A DNA stretch of 64,000 nt, from contig PS015058.1 in NCBI GenBank assembly GCA_048213135.1, forward strand, positions 138,861 to 202,860, read 5' to 3'. Below the pieces are notes generated by a model, which worked only from the letters and a program-made list of their open reading frames with translations, was not told the origin of the DNA and searched no databases. Positions within the stretch are counted from its first letter, which is position 1. Each line of letters opens with the position of its first letter. Below, in pieces: positions 40,270 to 50,700 of this stretch. The translations under genes and the position numbers were made by a program. Origin of the DNA: Reclinomonas americana ATCC 50394 (lineage: Eukaryota; Jakobida; Jakobea; Jakobida).

Positions 40270-40902
40270 TCCTGTTCCTGCTCCGCCTCGTGTTCCTGCT
40301 CCGCCTGGTGCTCCTGCTCTGCCGCGTGTTTATACTCCGCCTCCTGTTCCTGCTCCGCCTCCTGTTCGTGCTCCGCCTCCTGTTCCTGCTCCGCCTCGTG
40401 TTCCTGCTCCGCCTCCTGTTCGTTCTCCGCCTCCTGTTTGTGCTCCGCTTCGTGTTCCTGCTCTGCCTCCTGTTCGTGCTCCGCCTCCTGTTCTTGCTCT
40501 GCCTCCTGTTCCTGCTCTGCCTCGTGTTCTTGCTGTTCTTGCTCCGCCTCGTGTTCTTCCTCCGCCTCGTGTTTCTGCTCCGCCTGGTGTTCCTGCTCTG
40601 CCTCGTGTTTATGCTCCGCCTCCTGTTCCTCCTCCTCCTCCTCCTCCTTCTCCTCCTCCTCCTCCTCCTCACCCCCTCCCCCTTCCCCCTTCCCCATTCA
40701 CCCTCCCCCTCTTTGAATACCTCAACTCACTTCCCTTCCCCGCAGCTTCCTCGACATGACGAGCGAAAACACGCGCAAGGTGGCCGCCATCACCTTCTTC
40801 GAGATGCTGGTTCTCGCCACCTCCAAGCGCGTCTCGCTGGCGCAAGAGGAGCCCTACGGCGACATTCTCGTGCACCCCTCCAGCAGCCTCTACGATGCTT
40901 GA
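35399..40902 (+). CDS. RAD21: Cohesin kleisin RAD21/Scc1
   Basis: The N-terminal SMC3-binding domain is unmistakable: MFFSSNVLTKS, GPLGVVWQA, AHDLKKLKKSEILHTS, then SEPKVQLALRTSGHLLYGI and VRIYYRK joined to AELLLGDC. The C-terminal winged helix that binds the SMC1 head is also clear (RSQLLLGVLQKSF, FFEMLVLATSKRVSLAQEEP), ending at the stop at 40900-40902. Between lie about ten exons of disordered acidic sequence, with a basic KRR-containing block (about 38590-38640, nuclear localisation likely). A motif GVELDNYDREQP occurs twice (about 38155 and 39667). Kleisin closes the cohesin ring and is cut by separase; I could not place the separase site. Intron 3 and probably the intron at about 37.83 kb use GTTGCG donors. 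The last intron seems to be GC-AG (donor about 40200). Confidence 0.95.
35882..36633 (+). repeat. RAD21 intron with CTT/CTCC expansion
   Basis: About 750 bp of TTC/CTC/CCT-rich sequence ending in a (CTC)n run before the acceptor upstream of AELLLGDC. Almost free of purine runs on the sense strand. Confidence 0.85.
36945..37690 (+). repeat. RAD21 intron with three degenerate repeats ending in CAGCCTTC
   Basis: Three imperfect copies of about 135 bp end in TCCCAGCCTTCACAAT (about 37330), TCGCAGCCTTCGGAGAG (about 37485) and TCTCAGCCTTCGCTGGG (about 37615). Each repeats a pyrimidine tract plus CAG, so each mimics a 3' splice site ahead of the acceptor actually inferred near 37690. Confidence 0.6.
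37875..38125 (+). repeat. TTCCACTTCCCC minisatellite in a RAD21 intron
   Basis: Units such as CCACTTCCCCCTT and CCATTCCACTT repeat for about 250 bp up to the acceptor before the YFEAGYGVELDN exon. The same motif occurs in reverse orientation in the PGP-like gene at about 60 kb. Confidence 0.8.
39030..39545. repeat. (CT)n tracts and 20-base gap in a RAD21 intron
   Basis: (CT)n at about 39040-39070, 39284-39321 and 39490-39538. N at 39356-39375 is flanked by GTCGTC and GTACGTACGTAC sequence. The tract ends shortly before the RSSVDRQDV exon. Confidence 0.9.
40200..40745 (+). repeat. Last RAD21 intron with 18-bp minisatellite
   Basis: (CT)n is followed by about 20 copies of an 18-bp unit like CCTGCTCCGCCTCGTGTT from about 40268 to 40630, then (CTC)n. 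It separates the TERSQLLLGVLQ exon from the FLDMTSENTRK exon. The splice needs a GC donor (AG|GCACGT) to keep frame. Confidence 0.85.
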
Positions 40903-40997
40903 GGAGGGAAGGAGGGGGAAGGGAGAAGAGACAAATGTATGCCATCCACTCGTCCATCGCGTCAATCAACGCTTGTTTTGTGCTCTTGTGTGAGAGA

Positions 40998-42803
40998 ATG
41001 AGCGCAGTGTCTGTGGACAACACAGTGGCAGCTGAGGGTGCGGGCGCACTGGGCGCAGTGCGTGATCTTCCCTTCCCGCTGCTCACACCACCTGGCGCCC
41101 TTCCCCGCTACACAATCGATCTCGATCTCCCACCCGAGGATCGCTGGCGACAAGGTCTCACTCACTCTCCGTATCTCTTTGTGACAACTCACACACTGAT
41201 CTTACTGACACACACACACACAGTGGTGGAGGACTACAAGGAGCAAGCAGAACGCGTGCTGTTGTGTGTGTGTGTGTGTGAGAATAGCCGCATCCGCGTG
41301 TTGTGCGCGCTGAAAACTATTATTATGCACAGCGACTTTCTCATGACCGAGATCCGTCAGCAGGGAGGCAGGGTGCGTGTCTCTGTATCTGTGTGAGTGT
41401 GTGCTTCTTTATTGACATGATCGTGTGCAGATGGCGTCGTTCATGGTCAAGGGAGTGGCAGCTGGTCTTCTCAAGTTGCGATATAGATATATGTGTGCCC
41501 GTTTTCTTCGTGTTTCCTGACAGATACACATGCGCAGTGTGATTTGCCGCATGGGACGAGTGCTGGTGAGTGACTACAAGGTGCATGAGCAAGGCTTTGT
41601 ATTCTGTGCGCTCATTGTGTTGCAGTATTACCGCGAACTGAAGGCGATTTCGAAGCAGTCGGGCATTGGGCTTGGCAAGCTCGTGCTGTTGCAGTTGACG
41701 TTGCGTGTTTCTGTGGGCATACTCTGTCCGTCGACTGCACTCACCCTTCCTTGTCGCGTGATCAGATACGAGGCCTCGGCGGCGTGCACGTCGATCATCT
41801 GCGAGAGTGCCGATGGGTGCCCGGTGCACTTGCGCAGCATGGACTGGGCGCTGCCGCTGCTCAAGGAGTTGACAATTGAGGGTTGCGTGGGCTCTCTCCT
41901 GTCTCCACCCCTTCCCACTCGCTCACTTGCGCGCCCTTCACGCAGTGGAATTCAAGCGCGGAGGCGAGACGCAGTTTATTGGCACGACAGTTGCGCGCGA
42001 TCTTTCTCACGGACTCTCTCACTCTCTTTCTCACATAGTCGTGCCGCAGTGGGCTGGTTACGTTGGTATCCTGACGGCCGTCAAGCCCGGTGTGTGCTCC
42101 GTCAGCGTCAACTTTAGGCGAGGCGACGGGCGGTATCGCAAGAACCTGTGGAACGCCATGACCGGCTGCTGGCCAGTGGGTGCGTTCTTTTAATGTGTGG
42201 CAGAGAGATCTAGAGGTGTACTCTTCCCGACTGACGACCGCTGCGCAGCGTTCGCGGTTCGTCATCTGATGGAGCAACCCGACATGACGTACACGGACAT
42301 GGTGTACCAGCTGGAGCGCATCGAGTTGATCAGCCCCACGTACCTCACAGTGTGCGGAACGTTGCGTCTCACGCGCACCATTGTGTCCCTTTACTCTGCC
42401 CCTGCTCAATCGCCGTCTCCAGGCTGCCCGGTGAAGGCTGCATCATCACCCGCGACCGGAAAGACGTGGTACACACGAGGAGACTGGCCGGCCGCGGTTT
42501 CCTCGTGCAGACCAACAAGGACGCACACGAGGAGGACGACGAGGGCTACAACATTTGTTGGAGCGTGGAACGGCACAAGATGGTGGAGGCATGGTGCGCA
42601 TGAAACAGCTCAAAAGCCATGCACCTCCTTCGCGTGTCTCTCATTCAACATGCAGGTTCGCCGACACGCCTCCCGAGGAACTGAGCATCCGCACCGGCCT
42701 CTACGAGATGCTCATGACAACGCAGCCGGTGATGAATGAGGAGACCATTTACTTTAACGTCATGAGCCCCGGTCTGTTTCACTTTGTGTCGTACCTGTCA
42801 TGA
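40998..42803 (+). CDS. Acid ceramidase/NAAA-type N-terminal-nucleophile amidase
   Basis: About nine exons from ATG 40998 (MSAVSVDNTVAAEG) to TGA 42801. The family cleaves fatty-acid amide bonds of ceramide or N-acylethanolamines after self-cleavage at a cysteine that becomes the N-terminal nucleophile. That cysteine is visible in EASAACTSIICESADG (about 41780), followed by VHLRSMDW. Further family blocks are LTIEVEFKRGGETQFIGTT, AGYVGILTAVKPG, GEGCIITRDRK and the C-terminal NEETIYFNVMSPG. The LPRYTIDLDLPPEDRW block matches the pro-region. Length is close to NAAA, but the N-terminus shows no signal peptide although family members are normally lysosomal. One intron uses a GTTGCG donor (about 41883), fixed by the EVEF junction. 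ATTAAA, a poly(A)-like hexamer, lies at 42809-42814. Confidence 0.88.
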
Positions 42804-43540
42804 CAGTAATTAAAGGAGAAGGAAATGGAGGAAGGTTTTAAACAGGGTGGTAGAAGAGTGAGAGGAGGGTTGCGTTTTTTTGCTCTCCGCCAGCTTGCGT
42901 GATCGTTACTGCTGAGGTGGGGGTACTGCTTCCTGCTGCTGACTGCATCGGATGAACCAGAGACAGTTAGCTTCATCATGAGCCACACTTTGTTCCACTT
43001 TGTGTCGTACCTCTGATGACAATGAAGGAGAAGGCAGGTTAACGAAGTGGAGGATTGCGTTTGTTTCTCTCCACTACTGCCTCCTGCAGCTGATCAACTT
43101 GTCGGATGAACGAGGAGACCATTTACTCTAACGTCATGAGCCCCGGTCTGTTTCACTTTGTGTCGTACCTCTCATGCATGCGCATATGCATGACAGTAAT
43201 TAAAGGAGAAGGAAATGGAGGAAGGTTTTAATCAGGGTGGTAGAAGAGTGCACGTGAGGGTTGCGTTTGGCTGACTACTGCTGCTGCAAAGGAGAGAAAC
43301 TGCCTCCTGCTGTTGATCAAGGGCAGAATGAACAAGGAGACCATTTACTTCAACATCATGGATCCCGGTCTGTGCCACGTACCTCTCATGACTATAAAGA
43401 AGGAGGAGAAGGAGGAAGGTTCTAGTCAGGTTATAAGAGTGGAGGGTTGCGTTTGTTTCTCTCCACAACAGCTCGCGGGCTCATTACTGCTGCGGAGGTA
43501 CTGCCTCCTGCTCCTGCGGCTGCGGCTGATCAAGCGGAAC
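42735..43540. repeat. Tandemly duplicated tails of two convergent genes
   Basis: About four copies of a 140-210 bp unit. Each starts like the ceramidase C-terminal codons (GAGACCATTTACTTTAACGT, GTCTGTTTCACTTTGTGTCG), continues through AATTAAAGGAGAAGGAAATG and GGGTTGCGTTTGTTTCTC, and ends like the last codons of the minus-strand gene (TACTGCTG..GGTACTGCCTCCTGCT). Copies start near 42740, 42965, 43110 and 43330. Only the first keeps the ceramidase reading frame in context, and only the last keeps the end of the gene ending at 43484. The middle copies are decayed. Confidence 0.8.
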
Positions 43541-43852
43541 AGCATTGCCGAACTTGTCGAGCGCGAAGCCCTGCGCGGCCACGCGCTGCCTCTCAATGTA
43601 GCCGCCCAAGAACTGCCCGGCGACCGCCGACGCAATGTTGATCGGAATCGTCGGCATCTTCGGCAGCTTCAATCGGCGACGCACAATGACCACCGCCGGC
43701 ACCGCCAAGTGCACAATGGCAATCCAGGCTGAGAGACAAAGAGAGAAAGAGAGAGAGGGGAGAGGGGAGAGGAGAGAGAGAGACATAGACAGAGAGACAG
43801 AGAGACACAGAGAGAGAGAGAGAGAGAGAGATAGAGGGAAGAGAAAAACAAG

Positions 43853-43884
<32 letters not shown>

Positions 43885-44002
43885 NNNNNNNNNNNNNNNN
43901 NNNNAGAGAGACAGAGAAAGAGAGACAGAGAAAGAGAGACAGGGAAAGTGAGACAGGGAAAGTGAGACAGGGAAAGAGAGACAGGGAAAGAGAGACAGAG
44001 AC

Positions 44003-44033
<31 letters not shown>

Positions 44034-44282
44034 AAGAGAGAGCGAGAGAGAGGAGAGAGAGAGAGACAGACAGACAGAGAGACAGAGAGAGAAATGAGAG
44101 AGAGAGAGACAACTGTGAGCAGCGATGACAATGGAAGAGAACGGGCAGGTAAAGTGCCACGAAACAGATGGAGAATCGCTCCGTGTGCACTCGCCACATG
44201 CCCAGAGGCACACTGAGCACAGCTGCAACTGCGCTAGTGACCCATACAAGAGGAGGAATGCCACTGCTTGTTGCAGTTGTTG

Positions 44283-44316
<34 letters not shown>

Positions 44317-44319
44317 GGG
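43484..44319 (-). CDS. Small membrane protein, 5' end unresolved
   Basis: Two exons are clear on the minus strand. The upstream exon (about 44128-44319) begins with an alanine tract encoded by GCA repeats and continues SSGIPPLVWVTSAVAAVLSV and MWRVHTERFSICFVALYLPV. The downstream exon (43484-43729) joins in frame as HSWIAIVHLAVPAVVIVRR and ends at TAA after QPQEQEAVPPQQ. Two or three hydrophobic helices are followed by KMPTIPINIASAVAGQFLGG and a Gln-rich tail. The intron (43730-44127) is CT-rich in the transcript, with a 20-base gap. The start is not found: upstream are GAA and GA repeats and a gap. I do not recognise the family. Confidence 0.55.
43730..44127 (-). repeat. CT-rich (sense) intron with 20-base gap
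   Basis: GAGA and GACAGAGA units on the plus strand with N at 43885-43904, inside the intron of the small membrane-protein gene. Repeats of AGAGAGACAGGGAAAG type lie at 43905-44000. Confidence 0.8.
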
Positions 44320-44339
44320 TTCTGTGTGGATGCATGTAA

Positions 44340-44895
<556 letters not shown>

Positions 44896-45144
44896 AATAT
44901 CCACTATGTTGAGTGTGTGTGTGTGTGTGCATGCATCAGTGTGTGTTTTTGTGTGTTTATGTGATGCACCAGTGGAGAACAGGCGGCGGAGTGGTGCAGC
45001 AGAAGAAACGCGTCGCAGGAGCTGTGCACAAGTCAGTCAGTGAGCAACTCAGAGAGAGAGACACACACGCGCGTCACTGCTTGCTCACCTGTGAAAGCAT
45101 TTTTGTCTAAAGTATAAAGTCGCGTCCTGCCTGTGCGTTTTGTT
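44896..45144. promoter_or_regulatory. PSAT1 upstream region
   Basis: About 250 bp with a short GT run and no supported exon; it must contain the PSAT1 promoter. No TATA box was identified with confidence. Confidence 0.3.
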
Positions 45145-45309
45145 ATGTTGTTCTTGTCACGCGCTCGGAGGTTGTTCTTCTCCACTGATGCAGTGAAGGA
45201 GGCTGCAGCAGTGAAGCGGGCGTGGAACTTTTCGGCGGGACCGTCGTGTTTGCCGACTCGTTGCGTGTGTGTGTGTGCAGGGAGGGAGAGGGAGGGAGAG
45301 AGCAGAGAG

Positions 45310-45341
<32 letters not shown>

Positions 45342-45361
45342 AGAGAAGAGAAGAGAAGAGA

Positions 45362-45402
<41 letters not shown>

Positions 45403-47250
45403 NNNNNNNNNNNNNNNNNNNNNNNNNNNNNNNNNNNNNNNNNNNNNNNNNNNNNNNNNNNNNNNNNNNNNNNNNNNNNNNNNNNNNNNNNNNNNNNNNN
45501 NNNNNNNNNNNNNNNNNNNNNNNNNNNNNNNNNNNNNNNNNNNNNNNNNNNNNNNNNNNNNNNNNNNNNNNNNNNNNNNNNNNNNNNNNNNNNNNNNNNN
45601 NNNNNNNNNNNNNNNNNNNNNNNNNNNNNNNNNNNNNNNNNNNNNNNNNNNNNNNNNNNNNNNNNCTCTCTCTCTACCATACCTCCTTCTCCTCCTCCTC
45701 CTCCTCCTCCTCCTCCTCCTCCTCCTCCTCCTCCTCCTCCTCCTCCTCCTCCTCCTCCTCATCTCTCTCTCTCTTGTGCCCTAGCAGCGATGCAGGCACC
45801 CAAGTCGTCACCTAATCACAGAGTGGCTGAGAGACAACGCGCGCCTATGCATAGATGAAGGCGCCCATCGACTCCTTCTCTCTCTTCTCCTTCTTCCTCT
45901 CTCTCTTCGTCTTTTTTCCTCTCTGTCTCTCTCCCTCCCTCCCTCTCCTTCCTCTCTCCCTCTCACCCACCCGCTCCCTCCCTCCCTCTCCCTCCTCCGA
46001 CCTCCACGCAGCCGTTCTCCAGCAGATTCGCGATGAGCTGCTGTCGTTTGACGGCAGCGGAATGAGCCTCATGGAGATGTCGCATCGTGACGTGGGCGGC
46101 CCTGTGCAGCACATGATGCAGTCGTCGGTCGAGTTGTTGCGACAGCTGCTGGAGGTGCATGCGACTCTTCTGTTCCATCACATGCCCCTTTGCCCTCACG
46201 CTTCTTGGCTTGTCGTGCCAGGTGCCGAGCAACTACCACGTGCTGCTGATGCAGGGCGGGGCGCATGGGCAGTTCGCCGCGGTGCCGCTCAACTTGATGG
46301 GTCAGCCAGGTCGCACGTACGGAGCGTATGTGGATGCGGGGTTTTGGAGTCGTCGCGCGTTCAACGAGGCCACGCGTCTGCGTGTCGGCGACATGCGTGT
46401 GGTGTACAACAACGAGGCGGCGCACAAGTATAGGCGATTGGGTGCGCCGAGCGAGTGGGAGGTGGACGACAAGGCCGCGTACATTCATCTGTGTGCGAAT
46501 GAGACGATTCATGGACTGGAGGTGCTGCGCGATGTGGAGTCGCCAGTGGCCGGCGTGCCGCTGGTGCTGGACGCCACCTCCACCCTCCTCAGTCGCCCGC
46601 TCGATATCAGCAAGTACGGCGTCGTGTACGCCTCCAGCGGCAAGAACCTCGGACCCGCCGGCATCACCGTCGTTATTGTGCGCGACGATTTGCTGCAAGA
46701 CGGCTTGGCGCTGCCCGGCTGCCCGTCGGTTCTGTCGTGGAAGCAGGCGGCGACTTCCGGGGGCGCCTACAAGCAACCGAATCTGTACAACACGCCACCG
46801 ACGTTCATCTGCTACGCCATGTGGCGCGTGTTGCAGCACACGCTGCAGCGTGGCGGTGTGCCGGCCATGGAGAAGCGTGCGGTGGCGCTGTCTTCGGAGA
46901 TCTACAACATTGTCGACAGCAGCCACGGCTTCTACTCGAATCACGTGGATCCTGCGTTCCGCTCGCGCATGAATGTGCCGTTCCGCATCAACGGCGGCGA
47001 CTTGGAGCTGGAGCGCCTGTTTACCCGTGAGGCGGAGCAGAAGCACGGTCTCCTGCAGGTGTTTGGGCATCCGCTTTTTGGCGGGCAGGTGAGTGTTCTT
47101 GGAGGGAAAGGGAGGGAGGTAACGAGGAAGCTGATTGTGGTGTTTGCATTTGTTGCGCAGCGAATTACGCTGTACAATGCGGTGCCGGAGGAGGCCGTGG
47201 CCAAGATGACGGACTTTATGCGAGCGTTCCAGAAGCAGTATGCGCGGTAG
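45145..47250 (+). CDS. PSAT1: Phosphoserine aminotransferase
   Basis: Four exons sum to 1215 nt (404 residues): 45145-45259, 46012-46154, 46222-47088 and 47161-47250. The enzyme converts 3-phosphohydroxypyruvate plus glutamate to phosphoserine and 2-oxoglutarate (second step of serine synthesis) using PLP. Family blocks: WNFSAGPSCLPTPVLQQI, MSLMEMSHRDV, YHVLLMQGGAHGQFAAVPLN, YIHLCANETIHG, VLDATSTLLSRP, and the PLP lysine in YASSGKNLGPAGITVVIV, then SLYN-type LYNTPPTF. The first 25 residues (MLFLSRARRLFFS) are basic, amphipathic and free of acids, which suggests a mitochondrial or plastid presequence; animal PSAT1 lacks this. Intron 1 (752 bp) has a GTTGCG donor and a 263-base gap in GA/CTC repeats. 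Confidence 0.96.
45280..45770. repeat. GA then CTC repeats with 263-base gap in PSAT1 intron 1
   Basis: GAGA/GAAGAGAA units at 45290-45402, N at 45403-45665, then (CTC)n of about 75 bp and CT. Unlike other expanded introns, this one is purine-rich on the sense strand before the gap and pyrimidine-rich after it. Confidence 0.9.
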
Positions 47251-47713
47251 TGGGCGAGGGAAGTGGGGGGAGGGGAGAGAGTCTGCTAATTAGTGTAATG
47301 TGATGTCGGCGTTGGAGGAGGAGGAGGCAATCGGGGAAGACTTTCCATGCGGTGTTGGAGGTTGTGTTCTCTCCCCAGTTCGGTCACACGGGGAGGGTCC
47401 CCTGGTGACCGGATGACGGGTCTAGCGAGTCGAGGGTCAAGTGTCGGAACAACGAGAGAGAAAGGAGGGGGAGTTGTGCTTGCACTTCTTCGGCGCATGC
47501 CCTATCGGGCCCACCCTCTACTCATCGCTTGCGAAGCTTGTTGGTACTTGAAGATCCCGCCACAGAAACCCAACAGCTTTCTGACAACTCTCTTGACAGG
47601 AATTTTTGTGTGTGAAACGCGACTGAGAACAGACACGCACACCTTGTCGGTGTGTGCATTCTCTCTCCCTCCTCTCTCCAGCTCTGTGTTCTCATTGGCC
47701 TTGTGGCGCACAG
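47251..47713 (+). other. 5' region of the NACHT gene, possible first exon
   Basis: An open frame with ATGs at 47347 and about 47499 reaches a donor at 47650 (TCG|GTGTGTGC) and joins the UBL exon at 47714 in phase 0 through a 64-bp intron. The encoded sequence (for example MPYRAHPLLIACEACWYLK) has no recognisable domain, so this may be the first exon or only leader sequence. Confidence 0.3.
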
Positions 47714-50700
47714 TTCTCTGTGAATGTGAGTGCGGCGCATGATTCGTCGCAGTCGGTGGTGGTGGAGGGCATGTCGGCCGTGTCCACTCTTGCGGACTTG
47801 CTGCGTGAGGCCACACGTTTGCTGCGTGAGAAAAGTGGAGATGGGGAGATGGAGATTGTGGGAGTAGAGAAGCCGGTGCCGTACGACATTGACGATACGA
47901 GCGCGATGAAGTTGAAATCACTCGGCATCAACTCGTCCACTCATCTCATCGTCCGTGTGACGCTTGACGTGCCGCTGCCACTGAGTGGAGGGAGTGGGAG
48001 TGGGAGTGGAAGGTGTGTGTGTCTGTGAATCGCCCTCTGTGCACAACATGCATCTCACTCTCATGTCTCCGCACAGCAACTCGGAGCGAGTGACTCGGTT
48101 TGTTTTGCTTGCCCTCGTCATCCTTCTCTCCCCTGCTTGCTCTTTCATTGATGCTGACAGCAGTGGGCGCACAGCATGGTCAACTCACAGCGCATCAACA
48201 TGGCCTTCGAGGTGGTGGTGGAGGCCGTGCGTCTGCGCTGTCAACGTGCACTTGCCCAGTTCAGTCGCGATCATGCCGATTTTGATGTGCGGGCGTGGAC
48301 TCCCGATGTGTGGACACCGCCGTTGTTCTGGCATCCGTTGACAATCAAAGCGTGGTACGATCGGCATGCACCACTCGCACCTGGTCGCGTCAAGTTGTTT
48401 GCACCGCAGCAGCAGCACATGCTCGACTGGAAGTCCGCCTTCGATGCCGACCACAACTCCGACCCTTCGTGTGACGCATTTGATGTGACGGCTTTGGCAT
48501 CCATCTTACTGTTTGGTGGCTTTGTGCACGATGATGCGTCCTTCCGCCTGATCAGTCGCGCAAGCGAACGTTCAACGGTGGAACAACTGCGTGATGTACG
48601 GAACGAGTTGGTTCACGGGTCGTCTGCATGGACCGACGCCAGTGCGCAAGAGTATCTCGGTGACCACGGCACGTTCCTTGCCCTCCTCGGCAAGCTGCGC
48701 CATCCTGCCGACGCAACGGCCGGTTTTGAAACGCGGATTCGTGAGGCGCGCCTCATTGATGACGACTTTAGCACGTTTGCCGTGCGTCTGCATCGACTGG
48801 CTCACCGTGAGATGGCCTATTATCACGACGACGAGAGTGTGCGCAAGGACATACAGATGTATGTGCCACTGCTGTGCTCCCGTGAGCGTGACGTCTCGTC
48901 GACAGACAAGATGACGGATCTGTTGACGGAGGTGGATGCCTTCCTCGCTGACACCAACACCACGCAGCGTGTGTTGGTGTTGTTTGGCAATAGTGGCGCA
49001 GGCAAGACCACCTCCATGTCGGTGCTCGCTGAGAGAGCGTGGCGACAGTGGCAGACGAGAGACAGCAGACGAGTGCCTGTGCGTGTGCCTCTTGGCGCAC
49101 TGCGCAATGCCGATGAGCGACTGTTGGAAGAAGCACTGGAGCGACTGTCACCTGAATTGGGATTCGGCGAGTCGGATGTACGACGGTTGAAGGAGGAACC
49201 ACTGCTGCTGTTGCTTGACGGATACGACGAGTTGTACCGTGGTGTGAATCTGTTTGTCAAAAACCAGCTGGATCCGTCTGTGTGTCGCGATGTGAAGGTG
49301 ATCATCACGTGCCGAGGCGATTATGCGCTGACGGCATTGGGTGGTGCGGCACAATATCGACGGTACCTTGCACCGCTAGATGCACGAGGACAGTTGTGCA
49401 TGCAGCAGTTGATGGAACGACACATGTCACCATTCAACAAGGAGCAGATTGAGAAGTACTTTGAGCGACTTGTGCAAGTCAGTGGTGATAATGACAGTGA
49501 AGTGCGATGGTCGACTGCCAAAGAGTACATTCGTGCACTGAAGAGTGTGCATGGACTGGATGCACTGGTGTCGAATCCGTTCCTGCTGGCTGTGGTGGCT
49601 CGTGTGTTACCGCAGTTGGTGGCGAGTGGTGTGCAGCGACCAACTCGGTGCGATGTATTCGACCGATTCATTCGACAGTGGATTGTGAGGGAGCAGGAGA
49701 GGCAGACGCGTCTCGGTGCGGAGCGTGTGCCAAGTGAGGAGACGTGTCTCTCCTTCTGTGAGGGACTGGCACGGTTGATGCATGAGAAGAATGTGGTGCG
49801 TGTGTCTGTGACGGAGAATCGGTCAGAGGATGGTGATGAGGAGGTTGACTTTGGTGGTGCGCCACTCGCCTTGCGACGAGTGGAAGAGAGATCATTTGAC
49901 AAATTCCTCGGTCACAAGAACCAGCATGTGCGAGTGTGTTGTCCGATTGTGCGACGGTACGGGACGACGCAGTGGGGATTCGTGCATCTGTCGTTGCTGG
50001 AGCACTGTGTGGCGCGGCATGTGTTTGCATGGGAGACGTGGGATGAGGAGAGGCGGTTGACGATGCAAGATGTGCAGCAGCATGTGTTAGGAGCGCGACT
50101 GCTGAATGATCGTCCATCGCTGGTGGAGCAGATGGCCGAGGTGGTGCGACGGTCTCCAGCGTTGCAAGCGAGACTGTGGGAGGTGATTTCGGTGTCCCGT
50201 GAGGTGGATGAGGAGCGAGTGGTGACGGCATCGGCGAATGCAGCAACGGCGTTGTGTGTGGCACAAGTGTCGTTCAGTGGACGAGACATGTCGGGTGTGC
50301 GAGTGCGGGGTGCGGATTTGAGGGATGCGGTGATGCATAGGACGGTATGGAGGGAAGCGGATTTGCGAGGGGTGAATGTGTGCCTTGCGTATGCGAGGGA
50401 GGCGGATTTCACGGGGGCGGATGTGATGGGTGTGAAGTGGCCGAGAAGGCCTATGGAGGGCCACACTGGAGAGGTGAACTCGGTCGCTGTCACTCCCGAT
50501 GGCCAGCACATTGTGAGTGGCAGTGGGGACAAGACTGTAAGAGTGTGGTCACTGGCAAGTGGCGAGGAGATACGCCGACTGAAAGGCCACACGAGTGTGG
50601 TGCGGGCTGTGACAGTGACACCCAATGGTCAGTACATTGTGAGTGGCAGTAATGACAAGACTGTACGGGTGTGGTCAGTGACAAGTGGCAAGGTGCGCCG

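Noticed and set aside
39783-40697. Minus-strand frame of about 300 residues rich in Glu/Gln/Ala/His
   Set aside because: It is the antisense of the 18-bp intronic minisatellite and RAD21 exons; there is no domain, and RAD21 on the plus strand is certain.
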